Made by a program: the position numbers and the translations under genes. 64,000 nucleotides of DNA from Bacteriovoracaceae bacterium (GTDB lineage: Bacteria > Bdellovibrionota > Bacteriovoracia > Bacteriovoracales > Bacteriovoracaceae). Positions 52,352 to 60,747 of this stretch are shown here, one piece after another. Each line of letters opens with the position of its first letter. Position 1 is the stretch's first letter. The DNA lies in assembly GCA_018675575.1 (NCBI GenBank), contig JABGXW010000099.1, forward strand, positions 1 to 64,000, written 5' to 3'. The notes under the pieces were generated by a model. That model saw nothing but the letters and a program-made list of their open reading frames with translations, searched no databases and had not been told where the DNA came from.

Positions 52352-53359
52352 ATGCGGTTTATAGACGAAGTTAAAATTATTGTTTCATCGGGCCGTGGTG
52401 GTAACGGGTGTGCAAGCTTTCGAAGAGAGAAGTTTCTTGAGTTTGGTGGACCTGACGGCGGTGATGGTGGTGATGGTGGCTCTGTATTTTTTGAAGCTAC
52501 CAAAGATTTTAATACTCTTGTAAAATTCAGAGGAAAGAAAGTCTTTAACGCCCAGCACGGAACTGGTGGTTCAGGAAGACAGATGCATGGAAAGTATGGG
52601 GAAGACCTTATTATTCCTGTTCCTGTTGGAACAATAATTAGAAATCATGAAACTAGTGATATCTTAGCTGATCTCACTCATGACGGTCATAAATTAAAAC
52701 TGGCCTCAGGTGGAAGAGGAGGATTAGGAAATCTTAATTTCAAGTCTTCCACAAACCAAGCCCCTAGATATGCCCAAGAAGGTGGAGAAGGTATCACCCT
52801 TGAGATTGAGTTAGAATTAAAATTATTAGCTGATATTGCGTTAGTTGGGCTTCCAAATGCCGGAAAATCAACCCTCATTTCAGTTGTTTCAGCTGCAAAA
52901 CCTAAAATTGCTGATTATCCATTTACTACTTTAGAACCAAATTTAGGCGTCGTGGCATTAGGTGATGAGTCCTATGTACTAGCAGATATTCCAGGATTAA
53001 TTGAAAATGCAGCGGAAGGCAAGGGACTAGGGATTAAGTTCCTTAAGCATATAGAGAGGACTAAGGCCTTTGTCCATTTAGTCGACTGTTCGTGGTGTTT
53101 AGAAGGTGAAGAATTCGATGCTTTCACCCAATACATAACCATCAGAGATGAATTAGGTAAATTCAATGAAGATATGCTAAATAAAAAAGAAATTATCTGT
53201 CTTACTAAGATAGATGCAATGAGCGAAGAAGAAATCAAAAAAGTTCAAGATATCTTCCAAGTGCAACTGAATAAAAAAGTACTCCCTATTTCTTCTGTTT
53301 CAGGAAGAAATATCGAAGAATTAAAAAGTTTAATGTTAAGAGTAATTAAGGAAAGTTAG
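52352..53359 (+). CDS. obg: Obg-family GTPase (ObgE/CgtA)
   Basis: Obg binds the 50S subunit and takes part in ribosome assembly and growth control. The 335-residue protein has the Gly-rich Obg fold (about 1-158; FGGPDGGDGGDGGSVFF and GSGRQMHGKYGEDL), then the G domain with the P-loop GLPNAGKSTL (about 167-176), DIPGLIENA and the CLTKIDAMS G4 loop. It lacks a long C-terminal tail, as in the short form. GGAAATAGA precedes the ATG. It is first in the plus-strand obg-rsfS-rlmH set. Confidence 0.96.
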   Translation: MRFIDEVKIIVSSGRGGNGCASFRREKFLEFGGPDGGDGGDGGSVFFEATKDFNTLVKFRGKKVFNAQHGTGGSGRQMHGKYGEDLIIPVPVGTIIRNHETSDILADLTHDGHKLKLASGGRGGLGNLNFKSSTNQAPRYAQEGGEGITLEIELELKLLADIALVGLPNAGKSTLISVVSAAKPKIADYPFTTLEPNLGVVALGDESYVLADIPGLIENAAEGKGLGIKFLKHIERTKAFVHLVDCSWCLEGEEFDAFTQYITIRDELGKFNEDMLNKKEIICLTKIDAMSEEEIKKVQDIFQVQLNKKVLPISSVSGRNIEELKSLMLRVIKES

Positions 53360-53827
53360 ATGAGTGTAGAATTTGTAGAGAAAAATGTGAATGAAATCAT
53401 GGATGACAAATCTTTAGATTTCCCAAGAAATATGGCCTTAGCTTCTGCTTGGGTACTAGGAAACCTCAAGGGAGTTAATCTTAAAATACTTGATGTCACA
53501 AAAACAAGCTCACTTTCAGACTATTATGTTTTGGCCTCCGCCACAAATATCAACCAAGCCTCTTCAATGGCCGACACTCTTACAAAAGAGTTAATAAGAA
53601 GAGGACATAAAGTATTTTCGAAAGAAGGATTTTACGCTGACTCTGATTGGTTTTTAATTGATATGGGTGATGTGATTGTTCATATTTTTATGGATTATTC
53701 ACGATCAGTTTATGACCTTGATAATCTCTGGGACGAAGCCCAAGGTGTAGAAATTCCAACTTCTTATTATTTTGAAGAGGGAGATGCTCTATCAACTGTA
53801 ACTACAGAATCAAAAGATTACTTCTAA
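53360..53827 (+). CDS. rsfS: Ribosome silencing factor RsfS
   Basis: RsfS binds L14 and blocks subunit joining to save energy in starvation. The 155-residue protein shows the family core LKILDVTKTSSLSDYYVLASATN and SKEGFYADSDWFLIDMGDVIVH, plus FMDYSRSVYDLDNLW near residue 117. About 25 extra residues precede the core and the tail is acidic. Its ATG directly follows the obg TAG, so the genes are translationally coupled. Typical neighbours (nadD) are missing, but rlmH follows as usual. Confidence 0.93.
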   Translation: MSVEFVEKNVNEIMDDKSLDFPRNMALASAWVLGNLKGVNLKILDVTKTSSLSDYYVLASATNINQASSMADTLTKELIRRGHKVFSKEGFYADSDWFLIDMGDVIVHIFMDYSRSVYDLDNLWDEAQGVEIPTSYYFEEGDALSTVTTESKDYF

Positions 53828-53830
53828 TCA

Positions 53831-54286
53831 ATGAAAGAAGTTCACCTTATTGTAGTTGGAAAACTCAAAGAAAAAAACATTCTTGAACTCGAAAATGATT
53901 ATCTTAAACGAGTCAAAAATTTCTCTGTCTATATTCATGAGGTAAAAAGTGGTAACGATGATGTTAACCAAGAAGGTTTATTAGTTGAAAAGAAAATCTA
54001 TTCCCTAAAGAAATCTGATCCCAAAGTCTATCTGCTCTCAGAATGGGGAGAGATCCAGACCAGCCAAGAGTTTTCAAATAGGCTTTACCTTTGTTTTGAA
54101 AACTCTGATCAAGTTTTCTTTTTGATTGGGGGTGCTGCTGGACATGCTCAGAATATCCTTTCACTTAATCATGAGAAAATTTCTATGGGTAAGATGACTT
54201 ACCCGCATAAGTTAGCGAGGCTTTTATTTGTTGAGCAGCTTTACCGTGCGGAGACAATACGTTTGGGGCATCCTTATCATAAGTAG
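53831..54286 (+). CDS. rlmH: 23S rRNA (pseudouridine-1915-N3)-methyltransferase RlmH
   Basis: RlmH is a small SPOUT enzyme that methylates pseudouridine 1915 in helix 69 on assembled ribosomes. The 151-residue protein fits the family length. The SAM-binding loop FLIGGAAGHAQNIL (about 97-110) and the C-terminal MTYPHKLARLLFVEQLYRAE (about 121-140) with its ending RLGHPYHK are all intact. It begins three bases after the rsfS stop and is the last gene of the ribosome-biogenesis run. Confidence 0.95.
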   Translation: MKEVHLIVVGKLKEKNILELENDYLKRVKNFSVYIHEVKSGNDDVNQEGLLVEKKIYSLKKSDPKVYLLSEWGEIQTSQEFSNRLYLCFENSDQVFFLIGGAAGHAQNILSLNHEKISMGKMTYPHKLARLLFVEQLYRAETIRLGHPYHK

Positions 54287-54310
54287 TTTGGAAAGAAAAT
54301 ATTTATAAGC

Positions 54311-55156
54311 TTACGTCAGAAGATAAGTCTCAGGTTCTGAAAAACACTTTTTAAAATCTTTTGCCATTGATGCCGCATGAACACCATCAATCATACGGTG
54401 ATCAAATGTAACCCCAATAGGCATAACTGGACGGACAACAACCTCACCATTTTCTACAATAGCAGTATCTTTAATTGCACCAACTGCAAGAAGTAGAGGT
54501 ACTCTCGAATAGGGGCAAAGAGGGGCCAAAGCTATATCGATTCCCATAGAGCCCACATTTGTAATCATTACTGATCCAAAAGGATCTTTTGGAATACCTA
54601 GCCAGGAGAAATTCATGTTCAAACCGTAGATAAGAAAGCTTGCGAAATCGAGATAAAGACCGGACATCCACCAAGGGAGAAGCTTGAATGTGTCCATGTT
54701 TTTTTTCATTTCGAGATCTTTACCTGTACGGACTTTATTTGCTCTTTCTGATAAGTCCTTTGCAATTTCAGATGAAGAAAGTTTGTCAGCATGATGAACC
54801 GTGGCCCCTGCTAAAGTCGCCTTTCCTACTTTATCCCCACCTTCATTCGTTTTAGCTGGAATGTTTACTTGATAAAAAAGACTAATTTCTTCTCTCAAAT
54901 AAATTCTTGAACCTCTAATAAGTCCATTAATTTCAGGTCGTCTCGTCATGCAATAGGCAATTGCTTTCCCGACAAGGTGAGCAGGTGTGACTTTCACACC
55001 TGTTTTTTCAATATAGGCAGGAAGCTTTTCCATCACAGGCGCCATATCAATATTTATAATTCCATAAACTGACGGATCTTTAGCGACCTTCCAAGTACCC
55101 ATGGCTATTTTTCTAAACGGGCTAGTATCTGTAACTTTCTTAAGCGGTATGGCCAT
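54311..55156 (-). CDS. Free-standing 2-oxoacid dehydrogenase acyltransferase (E2) catalytic domain
   Basis: This 281-residue protein contains only the E2 catalytic domain of 2-oxoacid dehydrogenase complexes: the start has ITAAHLVGKA-like VTPAHLVGKAIAYCMTRRPE, and the active-site GVTFDHRMIDGVHAA (about 250-264) has the catalytic His and Asp. It lacks the lipoyl and E1/E3-binding domains, so it would need another carrier or may transfer acyl groups from CoA in a different pathway. It lies 12 bases after an Lrp-family regulator gene and downstream of trpS on the same strand. Substrate unknown. Confidence 0.85.
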   Translation of the reverse strand: MAIPLKKVTDTSPFRKIAMGTWKVAKDPSVYGIINIDMAPVMEKLPAYIEKTGVKVTPAHLVGKAIAYCMTRRPEINGLIRGSRIYLREEISLFYQVNIPAKTNEGGDKVGKATLAGATVHHADKLSSSEIAKDLSERANKVRTGKDLEMKKNMDTFKLLPWWMSGLYLDFASFLIYGLNMNFSWLGIPKDPFGSVMITNVGSMGIDIALAPLCPYSRVPLLLAVGAIKDTAIVENGEVVVRPVMPIGVTFDHRMIDGVHAASMAKDFKKCFSEPETYLLT

Positions 55157-55168
55157 AATAAGCTCTTG

Positions 55169-55654
55169 TTAAGTGGGAATCTTTGCATCCCGATTAATTG
55201 GATTATCTAGAGATATAAATGTCTCAGTTGATCTAATTTGTGAAACAGTTTGTAATTTTTCTATTAGAAATAAATGGAGATCATTAGTTGTTTTTGCCAT
55301 TACTTTGGCAAACATAGAATATTGGCCGGTGGTGTAATGAACATCAACCACCTCTGGGAAGCTAGTTAGCTGGTCTAGGACAATTTGATAATCTCTTGCT
55401 GATACTAGATTAATTCCAATAAAAGAGCAGACTTCGTATCCAAGCTTTCTAAAATCAACTAGAATTTTAGATCCTCTTATAATTCCAGCATCACGCATTT
55501 TATTGAGACGAACATGAACTGTTCCTCCTGAAATAATGAGATTCTTAGCAATATCTTGATAAGACTTTCTGGCATCTTTTAAGAGTTCTATCAGGATGGC
55601 ACGATCGACTTCGTCTATTTGGTAGTCTAAAAAAGTATCCTCATCTCCTATCAT
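55169..55654 (-). CDS. Lrp/AsnC-family transcriptional regulator
   Basis: This 161-residue protein has the AsnC-type helix-turn-helix (about 14-60, IDEVDRAILIELLKDARKSY followed by YQDIAKNLIISGGTVHVRLN) and the C-terminal ligand-binding RAM domain (about 75-150). The family senses amino acids or small acids and regulates metabolism; the ligand here is unknown. It starts two bases after the trpS stop and lies 12 bases before the E2-like gene, so it likely controls or is coupled to both. No other regulators are near. Confidence 0.92.
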   Translation of the reverse strand: MIGDEDTFLDYQIDEVDRAILIELLKDARKSYQDIAKNLIISGGTVHVRLNKMRDAGIIRGSKILVDFRKLGYEVCSFIGINLVSARDYQIVLDQLTSFPEVVDVHYTTGQYSMFAKVMAKTTNDLHLFLIEKLQTVSQIRSTETFISLDNPINRDAKIPT

Positions 55655-55656
55655 CT

Positions 55657-56661
55657 TTATTTAACTCCGACCTTTAATTTAACTTCATTAAGAAATTTCT
55701 GAGCTTTAGGACGAACCTTGTCTCTTCCCTGCACAAGAACTTCATCAATCTGGTGACGATTTTTCATGAGGTCATTATAGATTTCCCGAGGTCCTTCAAG
55801 CTCTCTATTAATCACTTTAAAAAGTTCGGCCTTCGCTTCTCCCCAACCTATTCCTTTCTTATACCACTCATCAAAATCCGTTATTTCTTGTTTTTTTGCA
55901 AAAAGTTTAAAGAGATCAAAGATAAGAGAATCATTTGGATTTTTTGGAGTTTCAGGAGGTTGAGAATCTGTTGTGATTTTATTAATTAATTTTTTTAATT
56001 TTTTCTCTGGTAAAAATAATGGAATGGTATTGTCATAAGATTTACTCATCTTTCTTCCATCTAGACCAGGGATGACAGCAAAGTCTTTTCTAACCAGGGC
56101 CTCAGGCACAGTGAAGACCTCTCCATAATGGTGATTAAAAGCATTTGCAATATCTCTGGCGATTTCAATATGCTGAAGTTGATCAGCACCAACTGGAACG
56201 ACTTCAGTTTCTAAAAATAAAATATCAGCGGACATTAAAACAGGATATGAATAAATACCCATATTAATATTTTGGTCCGCATCTCTTTTATTTTCTAAAT
56301 TGTCTTGAGTTATGGCCTTGTAAGCATGGGCCCTATTCATCAGACCTTTCGAAGTAAAACAAGATAAAATCCAATTCATTTCCATCACTTCAGGAATATC
56401 ACTTTGTTTGTAGAGAGTAGATTTATTGGGATCAAGCCCCATGGCAAGCCATACCGCTGCTACTTCATAAATATATTCGTTAAGTTTTGTTGGATCATAA
56501 ATTGTTGTAAGGGAATGATAATCGGCGATAAAATATGATGATTCAAAATCTTCAGAGTTGGCCATTTCAATTGCGGGTTTAATGGCCCCAAGATAATTGC
56601 CAAGATGGGGCATACCAGTGGGTTTGATTCCTGTTAAACATGTTTTGCTTTTATCTTTCAT
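55657..56661 (-). CDS. trpS: Tryptophanyl-tRNA synthetase
   Basis: TrpS charges tRNA-Trp. The 334-residue protein has the class I signatures: the HIGH-like GMPHLGNYLGA (about 17-27), with the GxPHLGN form typical of this enzyme, and the KMSKS loop GRKMSKSYDN (about 205-214). Length is standard. No strong ribosome binding site is seen. It is the first gene of the tight trpS-lrp-E2 set on the minus strand. The 388 bases upstream hold only the initiator tRNA (56799-56875) and no further gene that I can see. Confidence 0.96.
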   Translation of the reverse strand: MKDKSKTCLTGIKPTGMPHLGNYLGAIKPAIEMANSEDFESSYFIADYHSLTTIYDPTKLNEYIYEVAAVWLAMGLDPNKSTLYKQSDIPEVMEMNWILSCFTSKGLMNRAHAYKAITQDNLENKRDADQNINMGIYSYPVLMSADILFLETEVVPVGADQLQHIEIARDIANAFNHHYGEVFTVPEALVRKDFAVIPGLDGRKMSKSYDNTIPLFLPEKKLKKLINKITTDSQPPETPKNPNDSLIFDLFKLFAKKQEITDFDEWYKKGIGWGEAKAELFKVINRELEGPREIYNDLMKNRHQIDEVLVQGRDKVRPKAQKFLNEVKLKVGVK

Positions 56662-56798
56662 TGTATCATTCTAAATGCGCCAGTATAATTTGCCAATTGA
56701 GAACTAACTATCCTTGCTACTTCTGCAGCTTTTGATTTTGTTAATTTTTGGATTATAAGACATGGAGCTTATTCAAGCTTTAAGTAGTATAAAAAAAT

Positions 56799-56875
<77 letters not shown>

Positions 56876-57049
56876 ACTGATGATAAACTAAATATAGCCT
56901 AAGTTTTTGAATATTATTGTAATTCATTGTAATTGTAAACCTTTATAAACAAACAGTTTTACTCCATCTTAAATTACTAATATTATTAGCAAAGACAACG
57001 ATAAGTTTTTTGTAAGGGTTATCAAGATTTTATAATAAGGGAATGACAC

Positions 57050-57367
57050 ATGTGGAATTTAAAGAAAAGTGAACAGATCGTGACAATCGACGTGGACGCT
57101 GAAGGGTTATCTCCAGCGCAGCTTAGATTAGTCAAATCTCTTCACTCCGTATTGGTTCATGTCTTAAAAGCTGAAGATGAGGACGAGTTTTTTGACGGCT
57201 CCGCAGAGTTTATGAGATTATGTGCTTCAATTATTAAGCAGGCCAAGTTCCCAGAGCAGTTAGAAAACCAAGGTGATATTGCCTACGCAGATCAAGCATT
57301 AGAATTTTCAATGGGTATTCTTCAGGATTATATTGGTGAAGAAAATATTGTGACTTATGATAATTAA
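57050..57367 (+). CDS. Small acidic protein of unknown function
   Basis: This 105-residue protein is acidic and helical, with no signal peptide or membrane segment. Its middle (LRLVKSLHSVLVHVLKAEDEDEFFDG) and GSAEFMRLCASIIKQA look like conserved helices, and it ends in a further helix with the acidic GILQDYIGEEN. AAGGG lies nine bases before the ATG. It is followed by a strong bidirectional terminator and is probably monocistronic. It resembles no family I can name; a protein-binding adaptor is one possibility. Confidence 0.68.
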   Translation: MWNLKKSEQIVTIDVDAEGLSPAQLRLVKSLHSVLVHVLKAEDEDEFFDGSAEFMRLCASIIKQAKFPEQLENQGDIAYADQALEFSMGILQDYIGEENIVTYDN

Positions 57368-57392
57368 TATAAAAAAATAAAATTTATAGAGT

Positions 57393-57420
57393 AAAAAGGC
57401 TTCGGATTGAAGCCTTTTTT
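57393..57420. terminator. Bidirectional intrinsic terminator
   Basis: GGCTTC and GAAGCC form a six-pair stem around a five-base loop, with an A-run before and a T-run after, extending the stem. It serves the plus-strand 105-residue gene and the convergent minus-strand gene, whose stop codon lies at its edge. Confidence 0.9.
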
Positions 57421-57982
57421 ATTGTTCAGTCTCATTAGAAATAGTAATACTTAATAAATATTCACAGCTTAAATCCTTATCAATTTCCAAGCATTTTAGC
57501 TTGGAGAAATCAAAACTCTTTATAAGTGTTAAACTATCAAACTCTAAATTCATGGTTTCTAACAGGCTTAACCCCTGTTTTTCAAACGATTCTCTATAGA
57601 GCCTGAGCATGACCTTGTTTTTGATCACAACAGATTTGATTCTTCTCAGTATCGTTTTATTAATTTTCGCTGGTATAAGTTTATCTATCTCTTCTTTTGT
57701 ATCAATGTATCTAAGCTTTCGATTTCTTCTCTGAAGAGTCATCTGTATTTCATCAGAATTTGTAATTTCTAAAGGAATATCGTGATCAATTCTAAATTCC
57801 TCTCCATCAACTCTCAGTTTCAATGTATAATTGCCCTTTTTTTCAATATAGTATTGGGTAAATTCATCTTCTGCAGTTTCCTTAAGTAACATCTTTTGAT
57901 GGGACTCAAGCTTCATAGTAAATGATGAACTCATCGCATTTAATGAAAATATCATTGTTAATAGATATAAGTAGTTTTTCAC
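57419..57982 (-). CDS. Secreted protein of unknown function
   Basis: This 187-residue protein starts with a GTG and has GAGG nine bases upstream. A signal peptide is evident (1-18, ending LNAMSS). The mature part has short beta strands with many Glu/Lys/Leu, and two Cys near the C-terminus (SKLKCLEIDKDLSCEYLL) probably form a disulfide. The function is unknown. It ends at the bidirectional terminator and faces the convergent 105-residue gene. Confidence 0.6.
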   Translation of the reverse strand: MKNYLYLLTMIFSLNAMSSSFTMKLESHQKMLLKETAEDEFTQYYIEKKGNYTLKLRVDGEEFRIDHDIPLEITNSDEIQMTLQRRNRKLRYIDTKEEIDKLIPAKINKTILRRIKSVVIKNKVMLRLYRESFEKQGLSLLETMNLEFDSLTLIKSFDFSKLKCLEIDKDLSCEYLLSITISNETEQ

Positions 57983-58228
57983 TTAAAATTACCTCAAGTT
58001 ATTTGATGCCATCACAATAGCTCTTTTGGGGTTTTTACAGAAGCCACCTGATAATCTTTACAGCTTTTGCCAAGCCAAATCACTCATATTTTCAATTAGT
58101 TAGCATTGATTTACCTGACCGTGTAATTTATGCAATGAAATCGGTGACTTATTGCGCCAATCGTCTCAAACTGCTAAATAGAAACTAATTATTTATTATC
58201 ATAGTTAATATCAGTTCCAGGGGGAGCA

Positions 58229-58897
58229 ATGAAAAAATTAGTATTATTTGTCCTATTGGCCTTATCTTTTTCGGTCAGTGCATTTGCAAAAGACGGATAC
58301 GCTTCAAGATATACTGTTAGATACAGTACCTGGGATAGCGGATTCAATTCTTATTACTCTTATTCTGAAACTACTAGCTATTCTTCCTGTCGTTATCATA
58401 CTTGTTATGATTATAGATATGATGACAATATTTATATCGAAGAAACAATCATTACCCATGGCCAATATAATGGTTACACAAGAGTAACTGTATACGATAC
58501 AGCGGGATATCATGAATCTGGAAGATATGTAACTTATTACACCCATAGTGGACGTATTATAAGAAGAAGATACCATAGAAATCATAGACATATTCATTCA
58601 CATTATCACTACAATCATTATTACTCGAGAGTTAACTATGTCTACTTAGATCGTTTTACTTCTGAGTTAATTTTAGGAATGAACTTTGTATCATTAGGTG
58701 CTGACGTTCTTTCAACATGTGATGAGAATGATTCAGTCTGTATAGCTCTTGGACTTGCTTCTTCGATCTCAGGATCTGCGATTTCAATCTCAGCTTCAAT
58801 TAGAGAAAATAAAAGAACTGAACTTCAGAGATATATGGAAAAGAAAACGAAGTTAGGAAATGATCAAGACTTAGAAGATAGTTTGGATTTAGATTAA
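58229..58897 (+). CDS. Tyr/His-rich secreted protein with hydrophobic C-terminal segment
   Basis: This 222-residue protein has a signal peptide (1-20, cut after AFA). Residues 21-145 are strikingly rich in Tyr (I count about 26), Ser, Arg and His, including a His/Arg/Tyr cluster (RRYHRNHRHIHSHYHYNHYY, about 113-132) that could bind metal. A hydrophobic region (about 145-190) with two Cys (STCDENDSVCIAL) resembles a membrane-associated or coiled segment, followed by a charged, helical tail. No family is recognised. GGGGAG gives a strong ribosome binding site. It lies 35 bases before the DUF4105-like gene, suggesting a shared function at the cell surface. Confidence 0.75.
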   Translation: MKKLVLFVLLALSFSVSAFAKDGYASRYTVRYSTWDSGFNSYYSYSETTSYSSCRYHTCYDYRYDDNIYIEETIITHGQYNGYTRVTVYDTAGYHESGRYVTYYTHSGRIIRRRYHRNHRHIHSHYHYNHYYSRVNYVYLDRFTSELILGMNFVSLGADVLSTCDENDSVCIALGLASSISGSAISISASIRENKRTELQRYMEKKTKLGNDQDLEDSLDLD

Positions 58898-58932
58898 GAA
58901 GTAGATAAAAATTAACAGGTGGGTCCCAAGCG

Positions 58933-60747
58933 ATGAAAGGTACATTTAAGAAATATATTCTTCTTTGTACTATATTGTTTGGGACCAATTTGTTTGCAAA
59001 AACCTCCACAGACTTTGGCCTTTTCTTAGAACCTATAATAGCTCCACAACAAGAAGAATCACTCTACGAAACCCAATTGTACAAAACTTTGAACGCATAT
59101 TTTATAAAAATTGATAATAAGCTCAGTAATGGTGTCCGATTTGGCGTAGATAGGCTTATTCACATTAGATTTAATACTGAAAAGAACTTATTAGGCAGTC
59201 CAAAATGTGGCGAAGTTAAAGATTTTTCCTATCTCGATATCCTTGATGACAATACATTACTCATTCATCAAGATTTAAAATATAAAATTATCGATCATTC
59301 TATTAGAATAAAAAAAGGGAAATGCTCTCATCAAGATCAATTTATTAAAGAATTAGAAAAAGCTTTATTAATGCTACCAGACACTGAAGATTTACAGAGG
59401 AGGTTTTCAAGAGAAGAAAAAAGACTCATTAACTCATGTCACGAGGCCAGAAGAAGAGGATATATACGATCTTTACGATTTAAACCGAATATCAGGGCAA
59501 AATGTAAGGCCACCGATAAGCTTTTAAGAAAAAGAGTCGCGCTCAAAAGATACGAATCCGACGTAAGATCTCTACTCTATAATACCAAAGTAGAGTTTGA
59601 TGCGACTTCATTCACTGACACAAAACTTCAAAGATATAATATTTGTAAAACCAACTATAAACCAACAAAGGTTTTAAAGTCCGGAAAACGAATAAAAATG
59701 CTAGGCATGGGAATTGTCTATATGGCGCCTGGTTTTACTACTTCTGTCGCTGGTCACGTGGCGGAAAGATATATCTACTGCCTAGATAATAATTTGAAAG
59801 ACATCATGTTTGAATACACTCAGCTTACAGACTATGAATTAGACGACGTAAAATACGTTTATGAGAAACAAGTTGAAGGAGCCTCTGAGAAGTATCTTAA
59901 TGGCCTAGTCAACTCTATCTATATCAAAGTTAAACATGACGTTTCTAATAATGAACTTAACGGTTATGGGTTTGTTCAATTTCATACCAATAGAGATGTT
60001 CTAGAAGTATGGCCAAAATTTTCTCAAATCGACATGTACGATGGCCTTCAAACCTCACTTAAAGAATTCAAAAAACAAAAAGAAAATTTAATTAACCGAA
60101 TTGATTTTGAAGAATATAGCTTACTTAAAAATAATTGTACTCATCCAGTTCGAGAAAGAATGACTAAATATTCAGGTGGTGAATTAGAAATTGATCCAGT
60201 TAGAGGCTTAACCCCTATTTGGATTTTTAATTTTCTCAAGGAAAAAAATGTTCATAAAATCATTGTCTATCCTTCGCAGAGACTGCTTCGAAAGTATCAA
60301 ATGCTTGAAGCTGGGAAAAGCCTCTTTTGGGAGAATACGACCTTCTGGTCAAAGGCCTCAAAAGGTGCTCAAAATGGCTCAATGCTGGTGCTTTATCCCG
60401 ATTCACATGGATTCCTCAAAGGCCTTCTGACTAAACCTTTATACGGATTATTTAATCTTACAGCTGGAGCTTTGCAAGCAGCTATGGGTATTCTAAAAAC
60501 ACCATTAAAATGGCTTTCCAAGCTTCCTGGTTTTAAATGGATGAAACCCAACAAAGACCCTCTCAATTCAATGGTTCAAGGTTTTCAAGGAATTGGAATG
60601 AGTCTCACAGAAATGGTTGGTATTCGTTTGAGATACCCAAGCCCAACGGACTGGAGTGATGAAGAAAGAAATTATTTATTTAATGAGCTCCCTCATCAGG
60701 AGCCCAAAATTGTAGATTTTCTATTTGATGCAGTTCAAGCTAAATAA
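58933..60747 (+). CDS. Secreted Lnb/DUF4105-like protein
   Basis: This 604-residue protein has a signal peptide (1-22, ending LFA). The middle has KNNCTHPVRERM (about 398-409), matching the NNC motif of DUF4105/Lnb N-terminal-domain proteins, and before it the segment GYGFVQFHTNRD. The C-terminal third has a hydrophobic region (GLFNLTAGALQAAMGIL, about 499-515) that may contact membrane. Cys pairs occur in the N-terminal half. The family contains uncharacterised periplasmic proteins; enzymatic activity is uncertain. It follows the Tyr/His-rich gene by 35 bases and ends directly against rluB, which converges. Confidence 0.68.
   Translation: MKGTFKKYILLCTILFGTNLFAKTSTDFGLFLEPIIAPQQEESLYETQLYKTLNAYFIKIDNKLSNGVRFGVDRLIHIRFNTEKNLLGSPKCGEVKDFSYLDILDDNTLLIHQDLKYKIIDHSIRIKKGKCSHQDQFIKELEKALLMLPDTEDLQRRFSREEKRLINSCHEARRRGYIRSLRFKPNIRAKCKATDKLLRKRVALKRYESDVRSLLYNTKVEFDATSFTDTKLQRYNICKTNYKPTKVLKSGKRIKMLGMGIVYMAPGFTTSVAGHVAERYIYCLDNNLKDIMFEYTQLTDYELDDVKYVYEKQVEGASEKYLNGLVNSIYIKVKHDVSNNELNGYGFVQFHTNRDVLEVWPKFSQIDMYDGLQTSLKEFKKQKENLINRIDFEEYSLLKNNCTHPVRERMTKYSGGELEIDPVRGLTPIWIFNFLKEKNVHKIIVYPSQRLLRKYQMLEAGKSLFWENTTFWSKASKGAQNGSMLVLYPDSHGFLKGLLTKPLYGLFNLTAGALQAAMGILKTPLKWLSKLPGFKWMKPNKDPLNSMVQGFQGIGMSLTEMVGIRLRYPSPTDWSDEERNYLFNELPHQEPKIVDFLFDAVQAK

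Noticed and set aside
57031-57041. TATAAT directly before the 105-residue gene as a promoter
   Set aside because: It overlaps the ribosome binding site and would give a nearly leaderless transcript; no matching -35 lies at the right distance.
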